From Mytilus trossulus (lineage: Eukaryota; Mollusca; Bivalvia; Mytilida; Mytilidae): a stretch of 64,000 nt of DNA. Made by a program: the position numbers and the translations under genes. This document shows, piece by piece, positions 22,455-33,590 of the stretch. Numbering within the stretch: the stretch's first letter is position 1; each line of letters starts with the position of its first letter. The notes under the pieces are model-generated. The model worked only from the letters and a program-made list of their open reading frames with translations. It did not search any database and was not told the origin of the DNA. Location: the NCBI RefSeq assembly GCF_036588685.1, contig NC_086384.1:55842945-55906944 (forward strand). The letters are read 5' to 3'.

Positions 22455-22765
22455 TCTTGTTTAGTAAAATTGAGAATGGAAATGTGGAATTTGTCAAAAA
22501 GACAACAACCCGACAATAGTAGAGACAACAGCAGAAGGTCACCAACAGGTCTTCAATGCAGCGAGAAACTCCCGCACCCGAAGGCGTCCTTCAGTTGGCG
22601 CCTAAACAAATATATATGTATACTAGTTAAGTGATAATAAACACCATTCTCAACTCCAAATTGTACACAAGAACCTAAAATTAAAAATAATACAAGACTA
22701 ACAAAGGCCAGAGGCTCCTGACTTGGTACAAGGCGAAAAAATGCGGCGGGGTAGAATTGGATCAA
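22455..22765 (-). repeat. Dispersed repeat with 'GGAGCCTCTGGCC', copy in reverse
   Basis: AATTGAGAATGGAAATGTGG, AGACAACAACCCGAC, CAGCGAGAAACTCCCGCACC, GAAGGCGTCCTTCAGTTGGC and CCAGAGGCTCCTGACTTGG. Its reverse complement is seen at 45735-46065 and partly at 52815-53030. A 70-aa ORF here is not conserved. From 22766 to 23453 I see nothing further. Confidence 0.8.
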
Positions 22766-23453
22766 TACCGATTTGTGAACGCAACTCCTGTAAGTCCATT
22801 TGACATAAAGCTCTTGTACTTGATACTAAAGATTTCCATGATGTGCAGTTAACTCTAGTATACTATGACTCTGATCTGACCATTATTACGGGAGTTGTGT
22901 GACAAAAACTATTTTTTGCCATTTCACAGCTCTCATACGTGGTAGGGGATTTGTAATTATGTGTTCTTAACCACATTATACCATTGTTCTGATGTGATCA
23001 CCTTCAGGGACTTCTACAATACTGTTCAAAATACACATAGTACTTATTTTTTACTTTAAATCTTTTATTTTCAGAAGCACATAGATGAAACGTTGCAACA
23101 ACCTTGAGTTGCTGAAACTAATTGGATTTGCTATATATGTTGCATTCTACGAAACCATATCAATGTCCTCATAAGAATAGTTGATTAAGGAATACGACTC
23201 ATGTATGTAATGTTCAAATCTTAATGACTTTCATTATGTAATACATTGACACAGGTACGTCCCTACAAATCGGAATCAGTATAATAAATATCAATTAAAT
23301 TAGTTAAATGTGTATCATTAAACTCTTTTATCCAATATAAGTACGGTTCTTGTCATGAGGACGCAATGCATCGTTCCACATTTTAAATAAATATAAAAAA
23401 TGAAGGTCTAACAGTCAACATTCATATTGAGAATATGATTTTGAATATAAATG

Positions 23454-24492
23454 TTATACATTGAATTCTATTCCTGCAATTTGACCATGTTCTATGGTTG
23501 TCGTAGTGTTACAATTTTTTGAGTTCTGAAATGTTACAACTGTATTATCTATTCTGTAGTTTGGTTTGCATTGTTTCCCACTGTACGCTCTAAACTTCAA
23601 ACCACTTAAAATGATAGTAAAATATTTCTCTGCATCTAATTCGATAGGTTCGTATAAACTAACAGTCTGCAATTCCTTTCTTTCAGTACAGCTCTCATAT
23701 TTTTGACTAAATATTTCATTTCCGTTATCATTAAGAATCTTAACAGTCAGATTTTTTGCAGAGCTAGATACATCGCCATCTGGACCATATAATATCACTG
23801 ATTTCAGCTCAATTTTTTTATTAACTTTTATATCTAAAGCATCATGATTAACAATATCCTTGTACGGTGTCCACCCTTTTGCAATACACCCATGACGCAA
23901 AACAGTATAATTTTGGTTGAATACTCTTGAATGCCTGACCGACCCTGTAAATAGCGCATTCTTCCGTCCATAGTGGGAAGAAAACACACTCACAACTTCT
24001 TCCGACGTCAGCAAGCCAGAATGAGCTATCTCTTTTGCAAAATATTCTTTATCAATAAAAGGGAACCGGACCGAATACAGCATTGAGCCTATTATTTCCC
24101 GCATGTTTTCCCCAGACACTGTTTTCCTCTTTACCTCACATTGATGACCTGCCCACTTTATAAGAAATCGGCACACATCCGTTTCGGAACATGACATACA
24201 ATCAAATTTCAGGATAGCGTCAGCACATTCTTTTGAAATGGTTATTGCACTTGGTGTTATAAGGCATTCAACTGCATGGTTTTGAATATACTGAAGGCTC
24301 TTGACTTTAATCGTCTCGAGATGAAAATGGAACGCAATGTTTAAAACCATTGCAACATTTGATGTTTCAACAGAGAATGATAGTATACGTATGCACTCAT
24401 TTTTCATCGTAGAAACCATATATTTTTCAGCAACGTAAAGGGCTTCGGAAATATTTTCAAGAGCAACTTCCAGTTTATCTGAGTAAATACAT
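23454..24492 (-). CDS. BTB-BACK-PHR protein A, exon 2
   Basis: The exon starts after TTATTACCAG. Its first base completes the lysine codon AA|A, followed by CIYSDKLEVALENISEALYV. It carries the end of the BTB domain, BACK and PHR, and ends FNV with a stop at 23454-23456. Confidence 0.93.
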
Positions 24493-25163
24493 CTGGTAAT
24501 AAAAGATAAAAATATTTTGTATATATATTTTCAAAATAAATTTATTTATATTTAAATAAAAATGTTATAATAAGTATTCTCTTTGTAACATGATGAACTT
24601 ATCATTTTAGAATAAATTAAACATCATTATCCATTTCAACAAACTCGTTAAAGTTGGTAGGATTATCTTTAATGTAATGTGAAAACTGATCAAAGCAATC
24701 CGAGTTATAATTTAGACAAATTTTTAGTCTATACTCATCAATATTAATGGTGCTAGAATCAGTCGATTCTGGGGCCATACCAGTTATGAAATTGAAGGAC
24801 TAGAAATGTTAACCCCAAACACAAATTATAATGAAAAGAATAGCGTGTTTCAATTCAGTTTGAAAAAAAATATGCTTAAAGGCAGAGTTTCTCGTGAATA
24901 TATTACTTTAATAAAGATTTAAATATCTCTGGATTGATGTCTGGTACAATGATTTCTCCTTTTTCAGGACAAGAACCTTCAAACATAGTATAGAACACTG
25001 GACTTCGGCTTGCCAACATGTATTTGTGCGCTTTGATGATACTTTGATCTGTTCCGACAAGGAATGTTACATCACACATAATTTCTTTATTTAACATGTA
25101 TAGCATGCATTCTGATAGTGATTTGCCATCCTGCCAGTCTACTGTATCTCCGGGTTTTGCCAT
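23454..25163 (-). CDS. BTB-BACK-PHR protein A (BTBD3/BTBD6-like), two coding exons
   Basis: Coding exons join(25163-24907, 24492-23454) on the - strand give 431 aa. By family knowledge such proteins are substrate adaptors of Cullin-3 ubiquitin ligases; the substrate here is unknown. The BTB domain (about residues 20-125) contains DVTFLVGTDQSIIKAHKYML, then ASRSPVFYTMFEG and CIYSDKLEVAL. The BACK domain (about 130-240) contains FLIKWAG, YSVRFPFIDKEYFAKEIAHS and GLLTSEEVVSVFSSHYG. The PHR domain (about 265-428) contains IELKSVILYGPDG and ends EHGQIAGIEFNV, like the GGQIPELIFYA end of vertebrate BTBD3/6. Length matches BTBD6 (about 410-490 aa). Both splice sites are consensus-like and the intron is phase 2. 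The splice acceptor TTTTTCTTAG abuts the ATG, so there is an upstream 5' UTR exon not identified here. Copies B and C share this architecture. Confidence 0.93.
24493..24906 (-). other. Intron of BTB-BACK-PHR gene A, with a small ORF
   Basis: The 414-bp phase-2 intron runs from GTAATA to TTACCAG. It contains a complete 53-codon ORF on the same strand (24778-24617), listed separately. The rest is AT-rich. Confidence 0.85.
24617..24778 (-). other. Small ORF (53 aa) inside the intron of gene A, unknown
   Basis: The ORF runs from ATG at 24778-24776 to TAA at 24619-24617. The peptide begins MAPESTDSSTINIDEY, contains CLNYNSDCFDQFSHYIKDNP and ends VEMDNDV, with an acidic composition. A TAG lies in frame nine codons upstream of the ATG. 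I do not recognise a family. The residue pattern is less random than most chance ORFs here, but the length is within chance. It could be a decayed exon, a fragment of a mobile-element gene, or noise. Confidence 0.25.
24907..25163 (-). CDS. BTB-BACK-PHR protein A, exon 1
   Basis: 257 nt. ATG at 25163-25161, preceded directly by a TTTTTCTTAG acceptor. Encodes MAKPGDTVDWQDGKSLSECM and the first part of the BTB domain, ending PEIFKSLL plus two bases of a lysine codon before GTAATA. Start and end match those of copies B and C exactly. Confidence 0.93.
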
Positions 25164-25215
25164 CTAAGAAAAATATGTATGTTATTACAAACACATGTAC
25201 AACTAAGTATAATAA

Positions 25216-25420
25216 TAGTTATCAAAGGTACCAGGATTATATTTTAGTACGCCAGACGCACGTTTCGTCTACATAAGACTCACCAGTAACGCTCATATGA
25301 AAATATTTATAAAGCCAAAAAAGTACAAATTTGAAGAGCATTGAGGATCCAAAATTGCCAAAAGTTGTGCCAATTACGGCTAAGGTAATCTATGCCTGGG
25401 ATAAGAAAATTTGATGATAT
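25216..25420 (+). repeat. Dispersed 'GCCAGACGCACGTTTCGTCT' repeat, copy 1
   Basis: AGTTATCAAAGGTACCAGGA, GTACGCCAGACGCACGTTTC, AAGACTCACCAGTAACGCTC, GAAGAGCATTGAGGATCCAA and GCCTGGGATAAGAAAA. The same modules occur at 36740-36945, 40385-40625 and 54429-54835 (+), and in reverse at 43855-44150 and 44225-44505. I know this as a characteristic high-copy mussel repeat. Confidence 0.85.
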
Positions 25421-26000
25421 ATGAATATCTGTCAGTGAATTTTATATGTTTATCACAAATAACCTAGAAGTATTGCTGCGAATAGTATGGTTCACAAAAA
25501 AGTTTGATTGCATGAGAGTATTATGAGTTGGTCTTATATTGAATTTTTGTGTGAGACTCTTTGAACTTGTGTATATTTTATCACGTTTAGAATGTAGCTA
25601 CAAAATAAGAGTACGAACTCCGGTGATGTTATAGTATTTTATATCATATGATATTTAACTGTCACGTTTATGACGAGCAAGATATTGTCTTCATACATGA
25701 ATTACTCTGCAATTTGTAACAATATGCTTATTCCACAAAGTTATCCATACCAGTTGTTTGTCTTTTTTTATATATTGAAAGTTATTGAATTTTAAATACT
25801 ATGAAAGTTAGAAAGATATATTTATAAAATTGATCATGTATTTTTATTTGATTTGCTCTGAATTCCACATATGCAAAAAATTCATTGGGAATTTTCTTTT
25901 GACCGGGGGATGTTATATATTCAGATATATATGTTTTATATATGTTTCATTCGGTTATATATGTTTTACGGATTTGTAAAAGTGATGTCCGGAAACGCCT
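25421..26000. other. AT-rich sequence, nothing recognised
   Basis: No coding or repeat structure could be supported between the two neighbouring repeats. Confidence 0.55.
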
Positions 26001-26004
26001 TTTC

Positions 26005-26125
26005 AGGTGCGGATCCAGGGGTTGGAACCCCCCTTTTTTGGACGATCAATGCATTTGAATGGGGACATGTAATTGGACCCCCCCCCCTTTTGTCCTGGGT
26101 TAGGAACCCCCCTTTTTAAAATGGC
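26005..26125. mobile_element. Short G/C-run element 'GCGGATCCAGGGG'
   Basis: GGTGCGGATCCAGGGGTTGG, a run of C then TTTTTTGGACGA, and CCTGGGTTAGGAACCCCCC, ending AAAATGGCTGGATTCGCCC. The ends (GATCCAGGGG and GGCTGGATTCGCC) are roughly inverted. The reverse complement is at 55148-55243. Probably a small non-autonomous DNA element. Confidence 0.6.
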
Positions 26126-26519
26126 TGGATTCGCCCATGCTTTTTGTTTTACGCTCTCTTTTATTAAATGTCGTCAACGTAAGACGTGTTTTTATTGCTT
26201 GAGGTAGTTCCAACCCAAAACTCATAATTAAGACGAGGCGATATCGTTACAATATAATGCATTCCGTCATACATTGAACGACCAAAATATTTTATTTCTA
26301 CCTGTCTGTCGTCGAACGGGGGATTCTACGTCAAATTTAATATTAATCTAACCGTGTGTCTATCAGGGTAAATATTCGGTCAGGGTACTTTTAATATTTC
26401 AATCCTTTATAGGTTGATTCTATATATATATACATAAAATCGTATAATAAAAAACCCAATTGAGGTTGTTAAATTTGCCTTTTAGTGCTGCTTAGTTACA
26501 TTTATTTGTTTTTATAGTG

Positions 26520-26810
26520 ATTGAGACGATAACACAATGTTGACTGCTGTAACCCTGTTTTTGACATTTTTACATATTATGTCTGTTTTTCTTGTTCACA
26601 CATTGTTGTCAATATAATGGAATTTGAAGCAACTGTCGTACACGTTAGAGGTTTAGCTAGCTTTAAAATCTGGTTCAATCCACCTTTTTCTACATAAGAA
26701 AATGCCTGTACCAAGTCATGGTGTTGTCAGTATTTTTTCCTCTGACGAGTTTGAATATCCATGTGTTGGTTTCTTTCGGGTGTCTTTAACAAACAGGTGA
26801 AAGACATTAT
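26520..26810 (-). repeat. Dispersed repeat with 'GCCTGTACCAAGTCATGG'
   Basis: Contains TCTGGTTCAATCCACCTTTT, AAAATGCCTGTACCAAGTCA and GTTGTCAGTATTTT. The reverse complement of the same order (GACCTGGTACAGGCATTTTC, GGTGGATTAAACCTGG) is at 39610-40060. Confidence 0.65.
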
Positions 26811-27153
26811 TTGTATTTAAATTCATAAGCTCTTCATACAATATTTCTCAGCAAACGAAATACGTTCGATACAAAATTACAAGATCAAGAGACCAATGCC
26901 AGATTAACACAGCAACAGGAGTTAAGAATGTTAAATTAATGATTATCTGCCAACTTTTTTAAAACACTGTGGGTGTCGTGTGACTCGAGACTGTGAGGTT
27001 AAAATGAATGCTTACCTGGGATGCCCTTACTAGTAATTGGAAATGTGCATAAACATTACAACCAAATGAAGATGTATTTATTTGCATTATATGTGTATAA
27101 ATTGGTATTACCTTTGAGTTTACACGGACGTCATTCGATTTATCGAGAGAAAT

Positions 27154-28875
27154 GATCGTGAAAGAATATCTAACGGCGGTCAAGTATTGAGAGACGATCG
27201 CGAAAGTTCTGGTAACGGATCGTGAAAGACATTTAATGTACATCTTTGTTCAAAATCTTTGAAGAAATCGCTTAATTTTCAAAACGCGGAACAAATCCGA
27301 ACAAAAAAAATATGTCTGTCAAAATGGTTTAACTTCCATACATAACTGTAAAATAAAATAGAGAAAATATGCAGTACTTTATGAAAAAAAACAAAAGGCG
27401 CAATGCATGTCTATGAAATTAATTACAAATAACCCGCTTTTGGTACCTATAATGGTCATATTTCAGTTTATCGTAATATATTTGAAATTTCATCTTTGGT
27501 GTATCTGATAGCATAGTAAAATTAAGGCATGTTCTTCTCTTAAAAGCATTAATTTGTATATGAAAACCTTGAATTTGTTGAATATCCATCAAACTTGATC
27601 GTGAAAAATCAGGCAACGCATTATTTTGATCGTGAAAGATAATGCTTGACCAGACTTATTACTAGTAATCAGAAATCAGTATTTCTTTTACCATTTGATA
27701 AACCTGCAACTGGTTGAAGCCTGTTACTATTTTGATAAGAATGAACATTACAGCTATTTTTTTGTTTGTTCAACACTTGACCTCGAAATTAAAAAAAAAC
27801 AACAACTAAAAACGTCTCTAAATAAGTCTGAAAGATTCAGCTCTGAGAATCGGTCAAGTGCAATTTAGGCAGACTGACACTATTTAGCCAATAATATGGA
27901 TATGCAACGTTTAAACCAAAATAATATCCATCAAACAGCAAAACAGCATCTTTCATGAGTAATTTGAGATTGAACGATAACCAACATTTTGTGCAAAAGT
28001 ACTTTCTTAAGTTCTGTATATACAACGCAGATGTGGATTGATTTAACTATATACTACAGACTAGATAATACCAGTGCGCAAATGCTGTAATGTCTCATCT
28101 GCTTTACTTATGATTGTTAATTTTTGGAACGTCTATAATATCAAGGGTGTTCTAGAGGTGTCAAATGCGCTTAATGTGCTTATTGTATTTTTGTCCATCT
28201 GATGAGCTAAGCCTTTTCAATTGAATTGTATAGTTCGTTCTTATGTTGAACTGTTAAGTATACCACTGTCACAGGTAAGGGGAGGATTGGGATCCCGCTA
28301 AAATGTTTAACACCGCCACATTATTAATAGATGTGCCTGTCCAAAGTCAGGAGCCTGTAATTCAGTTGTTGTTATTTGTTTATGTGTTACATAATTATTT
28401 GTTTTTCGTTCATTTTTTTTATACATATAATGCCCCCCGTTAGTTTTATCGTTTGAATTGTCTTACATTGTCATATTGGGACCTTTTATAGCTGACAGTT
28501 ATCTTAAAGCTTAACGAATCTGCGATACGGACTTGATCACAAAAATGAATCTTCATCCATGAAATAAGGCAAATTCGGGGTCAGGTTAATCCTGTATGAC
28601 GGATCCTATAACTCGTGATAAGTGAGTACTCCACATGACAATAAAAAGCTTCATCCTACAATCAACCAACTATTTTACATTTCATTTTCTGAAAATATTT
28701 ATATTTTGAAAAGCTTAAACCTATTGAGGATGTTGACCTAAATAGCTTTCTCAATACCAATAACAAATATTAATTATGATATAATTGAAGAATAATTTGA
28801 ACGTCTTCGTAGCATCAGATCTTTCACGATCCTTTTCACGATCTTCAAAAATGCGGTACGTGATCTTTTACGATC
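27154..28875. repeat. Cluster of GATCGTGAAAG motifs, forward then reverse
   Basis: GATCGTGAAAG or a one-mismatch form occurs forward at 27154, 27196, 27218, 27597 and 27628. It occurs in reverse at 28821-28831, 28833-28843 and 28865-28875. The arrangement resembles the subterminal motif clusters of a DNA transposon, but no terminal inverted repeat or transposase was recognised. The interior includes the repeat at 28262-28510. Confidence 0.6.
28262..28510 (+). repeat. Dispersed repeat 'GGGGAGGATTGGGATCCCGC', fragment
   Basis: GGTAAGGGGAGGATTGGGAT, ATGTTTAACACCGCCACA, GTCCAAAGTCAGGAGCCTG, TTTGTTTTTCGTTCATTTTT and GGGACCTTTTATAGCTGAC. Modules match 45735-45840 and 63070-63180. Confidence 0.75.
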
Positions 28876-31860
28876 CGAAAAAACAATTTTTGTGTAAATA
28901 GTTCTTTATTGACCAAGTTTCAGATTAAGTTATACAAAATAACTATGAGAACCATTTAATTAATTTAAATAGAATGCTCTTATTTGTATTAAAGTAGGTT
29001 TTCTAGTCGAATTTGTGAAAAAATCATGTTTGTTTACATTTTTTATGTCATTGAAATGTCGAGTAGCAATCTGCCTTTTATTGTTTTGTAATAACTATTT
29101 TACTTTTAAAACTGGATATTCTCACATATTGATCATCATGTTGAACCATTTTGACAGACAGTTTTATTTTGCCGTCAATTTGTCTGTGTAATTAACTGAA
29201 TTAGAATATGTATTGACCTTTCATATGTCTTCTCGATTAAATGTCCTCCCGATAAACCGAATAACACCCGTGGTTTAGCTCTTGTTTTATGACGACAAAA
29301 ACAATGACGATCACTGTGAAAATGAAAACACAATATCATAAATTTCGACAGATTAATGTCATCGAAATCGAAAGTATATATTTGATACCTAAAGTGTAGG
29401 TATAGCACAATGGTAGACAAATAAGTACCTTTTGAATTATCATAGTTATTATCATTGAATGACCGATGATAATTATCCTAGCTTGCTTGAATTCACATAC
29501 ATTCTAACCTGTTGTGTTTTATACTTCAGGATTACCTTTTGTGTTATGGTAAATAAATAGATTGAAAGTGTAACCTTCTATCCTGTTCAGCTGATTGTTC
29601 TCGTCACACGAGGAAGGTAAATAAATAAAGAGTTCACTTATCTCCCTTAATTATAACATCTTATAAGGTAAACCATACATGCATGACCAAATCAACATTA
29701 TTGACTGGTACGAAAAACGACTTAAACTTGTCTGCTACTTTCACATTATTTAAAAAATAGGATATTTTAAATCTACAAATTATTTAAAAAAAAACCAATT
29801 TGAATGAAATCAATAATTAATATTTGTCTCATGCTTATATTGAAAAAAAAAAGAATTAACAATCTATCATCTTAATTTAGAGGCAAAAGAAGTAAACCTA
29901 TGATCAAAACCGAAAATCCAAAGAGACAACTACTAAAGAGAATTTTAAAATTCCAAACAAAGCCTAACCTTGACAATTGTGGAATGAATAAACGATGCAT
30001 GGTTGAACAGATTTTATGCATAAGAATGTTGGAGTTGATAAAAATTGGGATTTAAGGATCCACAGCATCTTCATGATCTTTGCGAGAAGAAAAAAAAAAG
30101 ACAAAAAGACAAACAATAGCCAAACAGCATGTCACCATTTTTTTTGTTTAGACCGTCTTATTTGAATTCCATCTCCACTTGATGATGTTCAGAGACTGCA
30201 TGCTATAACCATGATAAAACATTAACCATTATCACGTCATGGTGTATGTATGCAGATATAAAATGGAAAAGCATGAACTATGTGTTTAATAACACATGAT
30301 GTAGACCCCCCCCCCCCCCCCAAAAAAAAAAAATGGAGTCTTTGTCGCTTTTTCTCTCGATCGATGGTATTTTATTTACAAAGTCATTAGTGAGAGGACA
30401 TTAGATATTAATATGGACAGACATTAGACTTATTGGAATCATATTTTTCAAATTTTGGATTTATAGGACCTAGATCTGAATAAATTGCTCTTACGTTTGA
30501 ATATGTTAAGGTTATATTTTCTTTAAGCAGTATGGTTATGTATAGGAAACCAGGGGTGATAGCAGGTGCTTCTTAAGAGTAAGCAGGTAATCATACTGCT
30601 TCACATGTGGCATTTGTCGTGTTGCTTGTTTAATTGCCAATCCAGTAATAAGTCTAATTAGGCAGGATCTTGATTCCGACTATGGGAACAGACCCGTCGT
30701 CATCTGATAATCCATAATGGTCTACAACTCGTGATGGCGTCCGTAAAATTTTCAAAGGGAGGATATCAAACACAGCACTTGGACCTGTTGGTTTAATTTT
30801 CACCTTGTGCATGTTGTGAGCAGCAACCATGTACCAAGGCATTTATAATCGGGCACGTAAACCCTTGAATATCGTATGGTATGGGAGATATATATTTTAT
30901 ATAGGCGCTGGTTGAATGTTGCAATAAAGAAATGTAAAGTTCAGGATCAGGAACTTGAAATCCTCTCATTTTCTCATCAAACCTTTATTGTCAACTTCTA
31001 GATCTGAGGCAGACTTTACTGTATCTGTTGTATCCCTTATTTAAAATTTGATATAAGAGACAAATAGTCTTTAAACTATAAATTATAAAAAAGGACCTAT
31101 TCTATATAGCGGAAGGTGATGTTAAGGGATAATGCCAGCTCTTAAACTTTCTTGATATGAAGCACATGTTTAAGGTCAGCCTAATATGATTAAAAAGTCG
31201 GCAAGAATCGAACACAGCTGGTTCCCATTGGAATACTGGTTGTAGGTTGACAAACACGTCCTCAAAACGTAACAAATGCATTGTATGTTGTCAATCAAGA
31301 ATTCAAGCATCTTGATAATGCCAGTTTAACAGACGGTTTTGTTGGAATCAAAGGGTTTCAAAATAAATTTTGTTGAAGCCCAGCTTTTATTGCTAATTAA
31401 ATTGATTTCAATAGTTTAGAAAGAGGCTTGTTTGATAATTTGGAAGTCCAAGCAATATAACGTTGTGTGTATGGACACTTATGTAATTTAGGTATCCAAT
31501 ACGTAACAGTGGAAGAAGATACAGTTCTTCATCTTTGGTTGAAATTTAGGTGAACTTGATTTTCTCCTTTGATAGAATCGTGAGAGAATATATTTTTAGT
31601 GATCATGAATTGTCAATGCCTGATTTATGTATCAATCAGTTTATGTAATTTGATTTAGACACAGAGGCGAAATTTGTTTGGTGCTTCATTTGTTGAAATA
31701 ACAACATATCTGTCATGGATGAAAAAGTGGGCGCTTTGCAACATTTGGATCTCTAAAGATTTATGTAGCATGTATATTCATAAAACCATTCATTTGTTTT
31801 TCTGATTTGTATCAACGGCCTTACCAATCGATTGGTACTTAATTTTGGAGTATCCTCTGT
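28876..31860. other. Intergenic AT-rich sequence, no gene supported
   Basis: It contains a homopolymer run of C then A at about 30307-30332 and a reverse fragment of the CTTACCCTTCCGG repeat at about 30548-30620. A 62-aa - strand ORF (30842-30654) has GLSDDDGSVPIVGIKILPN and looks slightly protein-like, but I know no family for it. Nothing else is supported. Confidence 0.5.
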
Positions 31861-31899
31861 GTTCCACACTGGAGCATACATATGTTGAATGATGTAGTA

Positions 31900-32200
31900 T
31901 ATTAAATATCAATTGCTGGGTGTTGTATTGAACTGTATCCTGAGTGTAAAGGACTGACGATTTGCTAATGTTAAATGAAAGGAAACCATTATTTGCTGGA
32001 GTGTATTAAAGATTAAACGAATTATCTTTAGTGTTAAACCGGAGTGTTGGAAATGTTAACTGGCGTATCCCAAGTGTTTAAACGTTTATTTGGAGTATCT
32101 TTAAAATATTTAATGGTGGATCTCAAGTGCTAAGCTGGAGTTTTAGAAGGGTTAAATGGAGAATCATCAGTCGTATATTTTGGAGTTTTTAAAATGATGA
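31900..32200. repeat. Degenerate tandem repeat, ~28-35-bp unit
   Basis: Diverged copies of a unit like GGAGTATCTTAAGTGTTAAA, spaced irregularly: GGAGTGTTGG, GGCGTATCCCAAGTG, GGAGTATCTTTAA, GGTGGATCTCAAGTGC, GGAGTTTTAGAAGGG. Old and weak. Confidence 0.5.
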
Positions 32201-32554
32201 AAGATTGATTAGTCTTATAAAAAAAATCTTACTTCTTACATTTGCATTCAAAATGCATGATAGCATTTACTATTTACCAAGACACATTGATTTTCTGAAT
32301 TTTTTTTAGAATCATCTTGCATAATATCTTATAGCATATCTCAATGTTTCTCAACAATTTTAAGGTATGGTTTAATATACAGCATTCCGAAATGATAATT
32401 AATATTCAATGGTTAAAAAACAAGTGTTACTTCTTATGTTTATTGTTATAAAGTCGACGTCGACAAATACACAGTAGTATACCGCTATTCGATCCGTGAA
32501 TTTTAAGTTTGACTGCCACTATCATCATTGAGACTTAAATTCAAAATAGTAATG

Positions 32555-33590
32555 TTATGCATTAAATTCTATTCCTGCAATTTGACCTTGTACTACACTT
32601 GTAGAAGTGTTACATTTTGGCGTTTGTTGATATGTTACAACTATATCATCTATTTTGCACTCTGGCTTGCAATTGGTCCCATAATATGCTGAAAACTTTA
32701 CACTATTTACCATAATAGTGAAACATTCATTCGAATTAAATGGAATAGGCTCTGACAAAAGAACAGTCTGTAGATCACACTTCTGAATGCAACTCTCATA
32801 TTTTTGACTACATAATTTATTTTCACTATCATTTAAAATTTTTATAACAATTTCTCTGTCATTGGTAGATACGTTTCCCACTGGACCATATAATATAACA
32901 GACTTAAGCTCGATGTTTTTATTCACTGTTACTTTCAAAGCGTCATGCTTTTGATTATTGTAATATAACATCCATGGACTTGATACACTACTATGACGCA
33001 AAACCCTGTAACTTTTCTGGTAACAAACATTGCGGACTGACTCTGCGAAAAATTCATTTTTCTGACCATAATGGGAAGAAAATACACTAACTATCTCTTC
33101 TAAAGTCAGAAACCCAGAATGAACAATCTCGTTTGCAAAATATGTTTTATCAATAAGAGGAAATCGGACAAGATAAAGCAGTGAACCTGTTATTTTCCTC
33201 ATGTTCTCACCAGACGGTGTATTCTGCTCTGCCTCACACTGATTGCCTGCCCACTTTATAAGAAATTGGCAAATATCTGTTTCGGAACAATTTACAGAAT
33301 CTAATTTGAGTATTTCTCCTATGCATTCTCTTGACATTTTAATAGCATTTTGCGCTTTAAGACACTCAGCTGCCTTGTACTGAATATGATATAGGCTCTT
33401 GGTTTTGAGATCATCAAGATGAAAATTGGACGCAACGTCAAATACTAGAGGAGCATTAGATGTTTCAACAGATGACGAAAGCAGAGCTATACATGTATTC
33501 TTCATTGCAGATATCATGTACTTTTCTGCCACGTAAAGTACTTCTTGAATGTTGTCAAGTGAAAGATCCAGTACATCTGAATAAATATAC
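32555..33590 (-). CDS. BTB-BACK-PHR protein B, exon 2
   Basis: The exon begins after GTGTTACCAG. Its first G completes a lysine codon (AA|G) before YIYSDVLDLSL. It carries BACK and PHR, and ends EFNA with a stop at 32555-32557. Confidence 0.93.
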
